Shown: positions 56,301 through 64,000 of the stretch, piece by piece
Layout of the letters: every line of letters starts with the position of its first letter
Numbering within the stretch: position 1 is the first letter of the stretch
NCBI GenBank assembly: GCA_947501475.1
Contig: CANMWA010000006.1
Location: 274,963 to 338,962 of the forward strand
Source: an uncultured Aquimarina sp.
GTDB lineage: Bacteria; Bacteroidota; Bacteroidia; Flavobacteriales; Flavobacteriaceae
Length of the DNA: 64,000 bases
Reading direction: 5' to 3'
Program-made: the position numbers and the translations under genes
Notes under the pieces: model-generated
Database searches by the model: none
Told to the model about the DNA's origin: nothing
The model's input: only the letters and a program-made list of their open reading frames with translations

Positions 56301-57699
56301 AGTTGAAATTGATGAACTTAAAACTGTAAAAGGAGAGAGTAATGATGGTAAGGAGATTGATGTTGTAATTTCTCGTACTTCTGAAATAAAAGTAATTGAT
56401 CCAAAAACAAAAATTGTTTTAAGTACAAACCTAATTCCTTATGGTTCTCAATTATTTATCAATGATGGCGATAAGATTGAAAAAGATCAGGTTGTTTGTC
56501 AATGGGATCCATATAATGGTGTAATTATTTCAGAATTTGCTGGTAAAGTGAAGTATGAAAATATAGAACAAGGAATTACGTATCAAGTTGAAATAGATGA
56601 ACAAACAGGTTTCCAGGAAAAAGTAATTTCTGAATCTCGTGATAAGAAAAAAATCCCAACACTTCTAGTAATGGGCAAAGGAGATGAAGTATTACGTTCA
56701 TATAACCTTCCTGTAGGTGCTCACCTTATGATAGATGATAATGATAAGATTGGAGTTGGTAAGATTTTAGTAAAAATTCCTCGTAAATCTGCAAAAGCAG
56801 GTGATATTACAGGAGGTCTTCCAAGAGTAACAGAATTATTCGAAGCACGTAATCCTTCTAACCCTGCTGTGGTTAGTGAGATTGATGGTGTAGTATCTTT
56901 TGGTAAAATCAAAAGAGGTAACCGTGAGATTATTGTTGAGTCTAGATTAGGAGAGATTAAGAAATATTTGGTAAAACTGTCTAATCAAATCCTTGTTCAG
57001 GAGAATGATTATGTACGAGCAGGTATGCCATTATCTGATGGGTCTACTACACCAGAAGATATTCTTAAAATTAAAGGGCCATCTGCAGTACAGCAGTACC
57101 TAGTTAACGAGGTACAGGAAGTTTACCGACTACAGGGTGTGAAAATTAATGACAAGCACTTTGAAGTAGTTGTACGACAAATGATGCGTAAAGTTAGAAT
57201 TCAGGATCCGGGAGATACTATCTTTTTAGAGAACCAATTAGTACATAAATCTGATTTCATTGAAGAGAATGATGAAATGTTTGGCATGAAGGTCGTTGAA
57301 GATGCTGGAGATAGTGAGAACCTTAAAGCAGGTCAGATTATTTCTCCTCGTGACTTAAGAGATGAAAATTCTTCTTTACGTAGAGATGACAAAAACTTAG
57401 TTACTGCAAGAGATGTATCTCCTGCAACAGCAACGCCAATACTTCAAGGTATTACAAGGGCTTCGCTGCAAACTAAGTCATTCATTTCAGCGGCTTCATT
57501 CCAGGAAACAACAAAAGTATTAAACGAAGCTGCTGTAAGTGGTAAGATTGATACACTCGAAGGTCTTAAAGAAAATGTTATTGTTGGACATAGAATACCA
57601 GCAGGAACAGGAATGAGAGATTATGAGAGCATTATTGTTGGTTCTAAGGAAGAATTTGAAGATAGGATGGAACAACGACAAGAAGTAAATTATAATTAA
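53398..57699 (+). CDS. rpoC: DNA-directed RNA polymerase subunit beta'
   Basis: 1433 residues. The N-terminal zinc site [20 protein letters not shown], the Mg-binding [10 protein letters not shown] (D477, D479, D481), [22 protein letters not shown] and [22 protein letters not shown] are all present. Together with rpoB it forms the catalytic core. A strong terminator follows. Length and insert pattern are usual for Bacteroidota. Confidence 0.98.
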   Translation: MARNNDKNTVKRFNKISIGLASPESILAVSNGEVLKPETINYRTHKPERDGLFCERIFGPVKDFECACGKYKRIRYKGIVCDRCGVEVTEKKVRRDRVGHINLVVPVAHIWYFRSLPNKIGYLLGLPSKKLDMIIYYERYVVIQPGIAKNEEGEPVQKMDFLTEEEYLNILDSLPQENLYLDDTDPNKFIAKMGAECLIEILRRIDLDALSYELRHKANNETSKQRKTEALKRLQVVESFRDANKNRENHPEWMILKVVPVIPPELRPLVPLDGGRFATSDLNDLYRRVIIRNNRLKRLMEIKAPEVILRNEKRMLQESVDSLFDNTRKASAVKTDSNRPLKSLSDSLKGKQGRFRQNLLGKRVDYSARSVIVVGPELKLFECGLPKNMAAELYKPFVIRKLIERGIVKTVKSAKKIIDRKEPVVWDILENVLKGHPVLLNRAPTLHRLGIQAFQPKLIEGKAIQLHPLVCTAFNADFDGDQMAVHLPLGPEAILESQLLMLASHNILNPANGSPVTVPSQDMVLGLYYMTKSRRSTPELEIKGEDLTFYSPEEVVIAYNEKQLHINANIKVRTKDFNEEGELVTKIIETTTGRVLFNEKVPEQAGYINEVLTKKSLRDIIGGILKVTSVPETAAFLDEIKTLGYNFAFRGGLSFSLGDIIIPKEKHTMIADANSQVDNIVANYNMGLITNNERYNQVIDIWTSTNAELTELSMKRIREDQQGFNSVYMMLDSGARGSKEQIRQLTGMRGLMAKPKKASSAGGEIIENPILSNFKEGLSILEYFISTHGARKGLADTALKTADAGYLTRRLVDVAQDVIVNIEDCGTLRGVEVSPLKKNEEIIEGLAARIVGRTSLVDVINPLTQEVLVEAGVEIDDVVAKTIEDSPVESVEVRSALTCEAKKGICVKCYGRNLATGKTVQRGEAVGVVAAQSIGEPGTQLTLRTFHVGGIAGNISEENQLKSKFAGKVEIDELKTVKGESNDGKEIDVVISRTSEIKVIDPKTKIVLSTNLIPYGSQLFINDGDKIEKDQVVCQWDPYNGVIISEFAGKVKYENIEQGITYQVEIDEQTGFQEKVISESRDKKKIPTLLVMGKGDEVLRSYNLPVGAHLMIDDNDKIGVGKILVKIPRKSAKAGDITGGLPRVTELFEARNPSNPAVVSEIDGVVSFGKIKRGNREIIVESRLGEIKKYLVKLSNQILVQENDYVRAGMPLSDGSTTPEDILKIKGPSAVQQYLVNEVQEVYRLQGVKINDKHFEVVVRQMMRKVRIQDPGDTIFLENQLVHKSDFIEENDEMFGMKVVEDAGDSENLKAGQIISPRDLRDENSSLRRDDKNLVTARDVSPATATPILQGITRASLQTKSFISAASFQETTKVLNEAAVSGKIDTLEGLKENVIVGHRIPAGTGMRDYESIIVGSKEEFEDRMEQRQEVNYN

Positions 57700-57706
57700 T
57701 TATAAT

Positions 57707-57736
57707 AGCCTGCCTTTTTAGGCAGGCTTTCTTTTT
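57707..57736 (+). terminator. Terminator of the rpoBC operon
   Basis: AGCCTGCCT pairs with AGGCAGGCT (9 bp, 4-base loop), followed by TTCTTTTT, 8 bases after the rpoC stop. Confidence 0.9.
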
Positions 57737-57848
57737 AGAGAAACACTATTTTAATAATAGTACGTAATGATTTCAAAATTGATGGTGAATTAATCTCGCC
57801 ATCTATTGAGATCTAATATTTAGATATTTCCTAAATAAATAATCAATT

Positions 57849-58163
57849 ATGGCAGAGAATAAAAATCAAAAACAAAATCAATTAAATATAGAATTAGACG
57901 AATCAATTGCTGATGGGATATATAGTAACCTGGCAATTATTAATCATTCTGTTTCAGAATTTGTGATTGATTTTGTAAATATTATGCCTGGAAGGCCAAA
58001 AAGTAAAGTGAAAAGTAGGATTATTTTGACTCCGCAACATGCAAAAAGACTACTCAAAGCACTAAATGATAATGTAAATAGATTTGAAGATGCCCATGGT
58101 GAAATTAAAGATTATGAGCAACCACCAATTCCTATGAATTTTGGACCAACAGGAGAAGCATAA
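57849..58163 (+). CDS. DUF3467 family protein
   Basis: 104 residues. NIELDESIADGIYSNLAIINHSVSEFVIDFVNIMPGRPKSKVKSRIILTPQHAKRLLKALNDNVNRFEDAHG matches DUF3467, a small conserved Bacteroidota protein nearly always found next to rpoC. The function is unknown; the location suggests a link to transcription. Confidence 0.88.
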   Translation: MAENKNQKQNQLNIELDESIADGIYSNLAIINHSVSEFVIDFVNIMPGRPKSKVKSRIILTPQHAKRLLKALNDNVNRFEDAHGEIKDYEQPPIPMNFGPTGEA

Positions 58164-58224
58164 AGAATATAAAAAAATTATAGTTTAATTTTTTTATATA
58201 AACTTTATTGATATAAGCTTTAGA

Positions 58225-58266
58225 AGCCAATTAAAATAATACGTTTTAATTGGCTTTTATTTTTTT
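58225..58266. terminator. Bidirectional terminator after DUF3467
   Basis: AGCCAATTAAAA pairs perfectly with TTTTAATTGGCT (12 bp), followed by a T tract on the plus strand; the minus side is A/T-rich and could serve prfC as well. Confidence 0.85.
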
Positions 58267-58324
58267 AAATACCTATCTCCTCACTTTAGCGTATTAAAGT
58301 AGTTGTGCTAGTCTTAAATTAATT

Positions 58325-59911
58325 TTAAAACTCAGATGTAAAATGAAATTGAATTGTTGGATATTTCTGTTGAGTCATTTGTAAACTAAATGAAGAATCT
58401 GATAAAAATACCAATTGACCCTGCTTATCTTTTGCAAGAAATTTACTTTTTACACGTTTAAAATCTTTGAATTCATCATTGTCTGGATTTTCAGGATCTA
58501 CCCAACAAGCTTTATGCACATTTAGATTTTCATAAGTGCATTTTGCACCATATTCATGTTCTAATCGATATTGAATAACCTCATATTGAAGTGCGCCTAC
58601 CGTACCAATTACTTTTCTTCCGTTTAATTCTAGAGTAAATAACTGAGCAACTCCCTCATCCATTAATTGATCGATACCTTTAGCCAATTGTTTGGATTTC
58701 ATAGGATCTGCATTATTTATATATCTAAAATGCTCAGGAGAAAAACTTGGAATTCCTTTATAATGTAAAACTTCCCCTTTGGTTAATGTGTCACCAATTT
58801 TAAAATTTCCAGTATCATGTAAACCAACAATATCTCCTGGATAAGATATATCCACAATTTCTTTTTTTTCAGCAAAAAAAGCATTTGGACTAGAGAACTT
58901 AAACTTCTTATTATGTCTGGTGTGTAAATATGGTACGTTTCTTTCAAAAGTCCCAGATACGATTTTTATAAATGCTAATCGATCTCTGTGTTTTGGATCC
59001 ATGTTTGCATGAATTTTAAATACAAACCCAGTAAAATCTTTTTCATCTGGTTTTACTAACCTAATATCACTTTCTTTTGCGCGAGGAGTAGGAGCAATGG
59101 AAACAAAACAATCTAATAATTCTCGTACACCAAAATTATTTAGAGCAGATCCAAAAAATACAGGTTGTAAATCTCCATTTTGATATGCTTCGCGATCAAA
59201 TTTAGGATAAATACCTTCTACTAGTTCTATTTCTTCTCTCAAAGTATCGGCAGAGCTATCACCTATAATATCATTAAGCTCATGAGATGACAAATCTGAA
59301 ATTTTAACAGTTTCTTCTATGTTTTTTCTACTATCTCCACTAAACAAATTAATATTCTTCTCCCAGATATTGTAAATTCCTTTAAAATCATACCCCATTC
59401 CGATAGGAAAGCTTAGTGGAATAACTGTAAGGCCTAGCTTTTGTTCTACTTCGTCAAGCAATTCAAAAGCATCTTTACCTTCTCTATCAAGTTTGTTTAT
59501 AAAAACAATCATAGGGATATTCCTCATTCTACATACCGATACTAATTTTTCGGTTTGTTCCTCTACTCCTTTAGCGACATCAATTACTACAATAACACTA
59601 TCTACAGCAGTAAGTGTTCTAAAAGTATCCTCTGCAAAATCTTTATGACCAGGAGTATCTAAAATATTGATCTTAATATCTTTATATTCAAAGGCTAAGA
59701 CAGAAGTAGCAACCGAAATACCACGTTGGCGCTCAATTTCCATAAAATCACTAGTAGCTCCTTTTTTAATCTTGTTTGATTTTACAGCTCCGGCTTCTTG
59801 TATTGCCCCCCCAAAGAGTAGTAATTTTTCGGTTAACGTAGTTTTTCCAGCATCAGGGTGAGAAATAATACCAAATGTTCTTCTTCTACCTATTTCTTCT
59901 ATAAACTTCAT
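58325..59911 (-). CDS. prfC: Peptide chain release factor 3
   Basis: 528 residues. GTPase motifs ISHPDAGKTTLTEKLLLFGG, DFMEIERQRGISV, NILDTPGHKDF and NKLDREGKD identify RF3. It recycles RF1/RF2 after termination. It is the class with GKTTLTEKLL and the long C-terminal part (VGALQYEVIQYRLEHEYGAKC). Convergent with the rpoBC block. Confidence 0.96.
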   Translation of the reverse strand: MKFIEEIGRRRTFGIISHPDAGKTTLTEKLLLFGGAIQEAGAVKSNKIKKGATSDFMEIERQRGISVATSVLAFEYKDIKINILDTPGHKDFAEDTFRTLTAVDSVIVVIDVAKGVEEQTEKLVSVCRMRNIPMIVFINKLDREGKDAFELLDEVEQKLGLTVIPLSFPIGMGYDFKGIYNIWEKNINLFSGDSRKNIEETVKISDLSSHELNDIIGDSSADTLREEIELVEGIYPKFDREAYQNGDLQPVFFGSALNNFGVRELLDCFVSIAPTPRAKESDIRLVKPDEKDFTGFVFKIHANMDPKHRDRLAFIKIVSGTFERNVPYLHTRHNKKFKFSSPNAFFAEKKEIVDISYPGDIVGLHDTGNFKIGDTLTKGEVLHYKGIPSFSPEHFRYINNADPMKSKQLAKGIDQLMDEGVAQLFTLELNGRKVIGTVGALQYEVIQYRLEHEYGAKCTYENLNVHKACWVDPENPDNDEFKDFKRVKSKFLAKDKQGQLVFLSDSSFSLQMTQQKYPTIQFHFTSEF

Positions 59912-59932
59912 AAAATGTATCTAATGAGGATG

Positions 59933-59959
59933 CAAATATAGTACTTAAATGGACAACAA
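59933..59959 (-). promoter_or_regulatory. Putative prfC promoter
   Basis: On the minus strand TATATTTG (59933-59940) with TTG 16 bases upstream (59957-59959). The spacer is shorter than the 18 bases seen elsewhere in the window. It lies about 20 bases before the start. Confidence 0.5.
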
Positions 59960-60495
59960 CGAGCATGATTTTAAAGACCAAAAAGGATTAATAATGACCT
60001 GTTACATACTTAATTTAACTACTAGATGTTAGTTGTTTTGTCGTCGAAATAATCATTTAGTCGAATTTTTTTATGGATTTCCGTAAAAAAAATGTTAAAA
60101 ATGTTAAAATTTATACTATATTTATAAATAGAAAAATCATATATGCAAAAATTAAATTTTTATAAGTGATTTTAAAATAATGAATATTATAAAGTTAGAG
60201 TATGCCTTAAAAATAGAACAACAAGAGAGTTTTCCCCTTGCTTAAACATATTAAAAAATTTTGACAAGAAAGTGTTTTTTATCGATTAAAACATGTATTA
60301 TATCGATAAAAACGAAAAAACAATTCAATAATTTTAACTTTTTATTGTTTTTTTTTCTTAGATTTGGATATAATCAACTATGGTTAAACCGTAATTTAAT
60401 TATGTGTTAACTATTAAATATATAGTTTTATAAGTGGTTTGCGAAAATACCCCTTTTTAAGTTTTCGTAAATATAATTGTAAACACATCTGTCAT
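59960..60495. other. 536-base upstream region of the giant lectin gene
   Basis: Very AT-rich, no ORF. It holds a 10-bp inverted repeat, TTTTATCGAT/ATCGATAAAA, at 60277-60286 and 60302-60311, a possible operator. No match to the -33/-7 pattern with good spacing was found. Confidence 0.5.
60277..60311. promoter_or_regulatory. Inverted repeat before the giant lectin gene
   Basis: TTTTATCGAT and ATCGATAAAA, perfect arms of 10 bp separated by 15 bases, about 185 bases before the start codon. Confidence 0.4.
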
Positions 60496-63400
60496 ATGCA
60501 AAAAATTACCCCAAACCTAAGGTGTGGATGTTATTTTTCCACCCAAAGTCAAAATGTGATTAAATTCAAAAAAACTAACCTATTTAATAGGTTGGTTTTT
60601 ATTGTTTTATTATTTCTGATTTTTTTACCTGCAAAAGTTTTTTCTCAAGTAGTTGATGAGGATTTTGAAGGAGGAACACTACCCGCTGGTTGGACTACAT
60701 CAGGTACAGCCTCTACAGGAACTTTTATTGTAGATGACCCTAATGCAACCAATTATCAACTTGAAGATGACCATACCCCCGGAGGAATACATGCATGTTA
60801 TACTGCTTTAAATGCAACCAACTCAGATGGTACCGACGATGTTGATGGTGGTGTAGTAACTGTACAATCTATATCATACAATATACCTACTACTTCTATT
60901 GCATCAATTTGGTATTTTTTTGGACAAAGAGATGCTGGTGATGATAATACTGACTTTTTTTTATTAGAATATTCATTTAATGGCGGGACAAGTTATACAA
61001 ACTGGGTTTCTATTGGAGATGTGACATCGAATCCTGCTTGGATACAAGCGGCAGAGGTTATTATTCCTGCGGGTTCAGATTTTGTGGTTAGAGTTTCTGC
61101 TCAAGATGGAACAATTGATGGAGATATTATTGAAGCTGGAATTGATGATTTACTAGTCACTGCTTTACCAGACACAGATAACGATAATATAGTTGATATT
61201 TTTGACTTTGATGATGATAATGACGGAATTTCTGATTGCGAAGAAAATGGTGCTCAGGATAATGATGTTGCAGATATTTTTTCTGTTAATGGAAATGCCA
61301 CCGCAGATCCAGATGGAGACAACCCCTTAGAAGTTCAATTAACAGCTGATATTGCTAGTCAGAACAATTCTATAGCGATAAACGATAGAATAGATTTTAA
61401 TGATAGTTTTAACTTCTCTTTTGAAGCATTTCTCGGTATTAATGATGGAGGAGCCGATGGTATTGCGATTGTTTTTCATAACGATCCAGCTGGAGCAGCT
61501 GCTGTAGGTGATGCAGGAGCTGGTATTGGGGCTCTAAATATAATAGATGGTATCGTATTAGAATTAGATACTTTTGAAAATCCTGCAGCAGGTGATATCG
61601 CAAATGATCATGGTATGATATGGGATTCTGATAATCAAGCAGGAGTAGGGTTATTAACCACACCTGTAGATTTAGGAGATATTGAAGATGGTCTTTGGCA
61701 TAATGTAGTTTTATCTTGGGATGCTACTACGAGTACGATAGAATATTTTGTAGATGGTATATCTGCTGGTAGTTTTACCGATAGTAACTTGATTAATAAT
61801 TATTTTGGAGGAAGCAATTTAGTGTTTTTTGCATTCACGGCTTCTACAGGACTTTTTACTAATGATCAAAGAATACGTTTTACAAATTTATGTGATGTTC
61901 CACTATTTGTTGATGCTGATGGTGATGATATACCTAATTATCTTGATTTAGATAGTGATAATGATGGTATTTATGATGCTATTGAAGCAGGACATGGCGC
62001 TTCACAAACAGCAGGTGTTGTAACTGGAGCTATAGGAACTGATGGTATCCCAGATGCTGTACAAGATGCAGGACAAGAGAATAGCGGTACTACTAATTAT
62101 ACAGCAACAGACTCTGACATAGATAATATTCCAGATTTTGCAGAAACCGATAGCGATAATGATGGATGTAATGATGTTACTGAAGCTGGTTTTACAGATG
62201 GAGATGACAATGGATTATTAGGAAATGGTACTTTTGGAGCAGGCCTTACTGTTGATAGTAATGGTGTAGTTACTTCAGGAACCGATGGATATACGGGTAC
62301 TAATTCTAGTGTAACTACAGCAGGAACTGCTCCATCAATTACTACGCAACCAACTAATCAAATAATCATTATTGCAAATAATGGTAGTTTTCAAGTAGCT
62401 GCATCAGGTTCAAATCTAACATATCAATGGCAGGTAAGTACTGATTTCGGATCAATATTTACAAACTTAAGTGATGACGCAATATACTCAGGAGTTAATA
62501 CTACTACTTTAAATATTACTGGCGCTCTGCATAGTATGAATGAGTATCAATATCAAGTTATTGTTGGCAATAGTGCTAATGTATGTGGTGATATAACTTC
62601 TGATGTAGTGATTCTTAATGTTTATCCTGATAGCGATAACGACTCTGTTGATGATAGTACAGATTTAGATGATGATAATGACGGTATTTTAGATACTGTA
62701 GAATGCTTACCTGGGAATCTAGATTATTCAACATTAAATTTTACAAACCAAACTATTGATGGGTTTACATCTACATTCTCAGGAGCGATAACTCCTGCAC
62801 CAGGTGGCTCGGTTGCTTTTGGCGATGCTTTAGGAAACTTAGTATTAAGTGATCAGGTAGATACGCAACCAGATTATACTATTGGGGATCGATATGTAAT
62901 AACACCTTCTGCTCCAGAAAGGTTTGTAATTAGCAATCAAACGGTACAATTAGCTTCATTTGATGGTCAAGCCTTTGGTGGTGATGAATGGTACGTAGAA
63001 GCTGCAGGTGGGTTTACTATCATCAACCCAACAGGAAAAATTTTAATAATGGATCAGGGAGCAAACTTTGTTGTGTTTAGACCCCAACAAGGCACAAATC
63101 GACCTGCTGGACCACGTGATTGGTCACTTACAACTAATGATAAAACACCTTTGCTAACGCTTCAAGCTTCTGGTAATGGGCGTTCTCCAATAAACGTTTC
63201 TGTCGTACCCGATAGCGATGATGATGGTATATCCGATTGTTTTGATTTGGATTCTGATAACGACGGAATTTATGATGCTGTTGAAGCGGGGCATGGAGCC
63301 TCTCAAACAGGAGGTATTATATCTGGCGTTGTTGGTACAGATGGAGTACCAGACGCGGTGCAGGATGCTGGACAGGAAAATAGTGGAGTTATAAATTATA

Positions 63401-64000
63401 CCATTGCAGATAGTGATTCAGATGGAAATGATAATTTCTTAGAATTAGATAGTGATAATGATGGATGTGATGATGTTGTTGAAGCTGGTTTTACCGATGG
63501 AGATAACAATGGTTTATTAGGAAACGGTACTTTTGGAGCTGGTCTTACTGTTGATAGTAATGGTTTAGTTACTTCGGGAACCGATGGATATACAGGCACT
63601 AATTCTAGTGTAACTACAGCAGGAACAGCGCCTTCAATAGATACGCAACCATCAAACTCTACAATATGCTCAGGAGCAAATACTACATTTACTGTGGCTA
63701 CTTCTGATGCAAATACGTACCAATGGCAACTATTTAATGGTACTGTTTTTGTTGATTTAATTGATGCAGGAATACATAGCGATACAGATACTGCTACATT
63801 AGTAATTACAGGTGCAACAGCGTTATCTGATAATGGAAATCAATATCGGGTTATTGTTTCTAGTTCTACGTATGTTTGTAATTCTGTGACTTCTGAGGTA
63901 AGGACATTGACGGTAAATACGCTTCCAAGTGTTCCTACAGTTTCCAGTACGGTTCAACCGACTTGTGCTGTTCCAACGGGAACGATTACCTTTACAACCC
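60496..64000 (+). CDS. Giant surface protein with L-type lectin and TSP3 repeats, cut by window edge
   Basis: The first 1168 codons are open to the window end, with no stop. The N-terminal region is 24 polar residues plus a signal peptide ending FLPAKVFSQ; then a domain with VDEDFEGGTLPAGW (about 52-220, choice-of-anchor-like), an acidic TSP3-like stretch (DTDNDNIVDIFDFDDDNDG), an L-type lectin-like domain (about 265-470; GGADGIAIVFHNDP), further TSP3-like DSDNDG segments and Ig-like units. A module of about 130 residues is duplicated (see repeats). Probably secreted by T9SS; the C-terminus is outside the window. Carbohydrate binding is likely. Confidence 0.85.
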   Translation, partial: MQKITPNLRCGCYFSTQSQNVIKFKKTNLFNRLVFIVLLFLIFLPAKVFSQVVDEDFEGGTLPAGWTTSGTASTGTFIVDDPNATNYQLEDDHTPGGIHACYTALNATNSDGTDDVDGGVVTVQSISYNIPTTSIASIWYFFGQRDAGDDNTDFFLLEYSFNGGTSYTNWVSIGDVTSNPAWIQAAEVIIPAGSDFVVRVSAQDGTIDGDIIEAGIDDLLVTALPDTDNDNIVDIFDFDDDNDGISDCEENGAQDNDVADIFSVNGNATADPDGDNPLEVQLTADIASQNNSIAINDRIDFNDSFNFSFEAFLGINDGGADGIAIVFHNDPAGAAAVGDAGAGIGALNIIDGIVLELDTFENPAAGDIANDHGMIWDSDNQAGVGLLTTPVDLGDIEDGLWHNVVLSWDATTSTIEYFVDGISAGSFTDSNLINNYFGGSNLVFFAFTASTGLFTNDQRIRFTNLCDVPLFVDADGDDIPNYLDLDSDNDGIYDAIEAGHGASQTAGVVTGAIGTDGIPDAVQDAGQENSGTTNYTATDSDIDNIPDFAETDSDNDGCNDVTEAGFTDGDDNGLLGNGTFGAGLTVDSNGVVTSGTDGYTGTNSSVTTAGTAPSITTQPTNQIIIIANNGSFQVAASGSNLTYQWQVSTDFGSIFTNLSDDAIYSGVNTTTLNITGALHSMNEYQYQVIVGNSANVCGDITSDVVILNVYPDSDNDSVDDSTDLDDDNDGILDTVECLPGNLDYSTLNFTNQTIDGFTSTFSGAITPAPGGSVAFGDALGNLVLSDQVDTQPDYTIGDRYVITPSAPERFVISNQTVQLASFDGQAFGGDEWYVEAAGGFTIINPTGKILIMDQGANFVVFRPQQGTNRPAGPRDWSLTTNDKTPLLTLQASGNGRSPINVSVVPDSDDDGISDCFDLDSDNDGIYDAVEAGHGASQTGGIISGVVGTDGVPDAVQDAGQENSGVINYTIADSDSDGNDNFLELDSDNDGCDDVVEAGFTDGDNNGLLGNGTFGAGLTVDSNGLVTSGTDGYTGTNSSVTTAGTAPSIDTQPSNSTICSGANTTFTVATSDANTYQWQLFNGTVFVDLIDAGIHSDTDTATLVITGATALSDNGNQYRVIVSSSTYVCNSVTSEVRTLTVNTLPSVPTVSSTVQPTCAVPTGTITFTT
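61957..62352 (+). repeat. Coding repeat, copy A, in the giant lectin gene
   Basis: About 395 bp encoding IYDAIEAGHGASQTAGVV... to ...TAGTAPSITTQP. Copy B starts exactly 1299 bases (433 codons) later. Parts are almost identical in DNA. Confidence 0.85.
63256..63651 (+). repeat. Coding repeat, copy B, in the giant lectin gene
   Basis: Encodes IYDAVEAGHGASQTGGII... to ...TAGTAPSIDTQP. The stretch EAGFTDGDNNGLLGNGTFGA to TNSSVTTAGTAPS is nearly identical to copy A. Likely internal duplication. Confidence 0.85.

Overview
The window is AT-rich DNA from a member of the Bacteroidota, most likely a marine Flavobacteriaceae close to Aquimarina; the genus is an inference from the protein families, not a measured match. 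Supporting signs are type IX secretion (T9SS) sorting domains, many short lipoprotein signals, promoters of the form TTG-N18-TAnnTTTG, almost no Shine-Dalgarno sequences except in front of rpsU, and FecI/FecR/STN-type TonB receptor signalling.

Layout. 1-9100: envelope genes, namely two tandem PLAT-like lipoproteins (one cut by the window edge), an amidohydrolase lipoprotein, a HEXXH lipoprotein, a methyltransferase, a cysteine-cluster protein, a LipL32-like secreted protein, a NamZ-type muramidase and a LolC/E-FtsX-like permease. 9100-28600: an accessory cell-surface island. It holds two paralogous units, each made of a large T9SS-exported protein followed by a two-domain FN3-like lipoprotein, with a fasciclin lipoprotein and an HU-like/DUF4469 protein between them, and then an ECF sigma factor, a FecR anti-sigma factor and an STN TonB-dependent receptor. 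28600-42300: a TPR-HTH regulator, cystathionine beta-synthase, an AraC regulator, a membrane peroxiredoxin-like protein, DUF2851, PspC, a K+ channel, an AGCS symporter, an HhH protein, an acyl-CoA dehydrogenase and a secreted alpha-amylase. 42300-58200: the core translation/transcription block rpsU, tyrosine recombinase, hpf, tRNA-Thr/Tyr/Gly/Thr, tuf, tRNA-Trp, secE, nusG, rplK-A-J-L, rpoB-C and DUF3467. 58300-64000: prfC and the start of a giant lectin/TSP3-type surface protein.

How the parts fit together. The most interesting system is at 9.1-28.6 kb. The same bipartite sequence, TAAAAATAGGGTA-N13-CTGTA, occurs three times with identical spacing: before the first large surface gene, before the second, and before fecR, where it begins on the stop codon of the sigma gene. 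The two surface-gene upstream regions also share a 12-bp tandem site (ACCCCTACAAAN twice). The two large proteins have different N-terminal regions but share a C-terminal module of about 240 residues, and each is followed by a homologous lipoprotein. I infer a surface-signalling regulon in which an ECF sigma factor, released through FecR and the TonB receptor, switches on paired export-and-display units. This is a hypothesis from sequence, with stated tests.

Other points are an rpsU gene with an exceptionally strong Shine-Dalgarno sequence, twin LacI-type palindromes before the amylase, a LipL32 homologue outside the spirochaetes, a 22-bp tandem repeat, a duplicated tRNA-Thr 3' end, and intercistronic hairpins in the ribosomal-protein/RNA-polymerase block.
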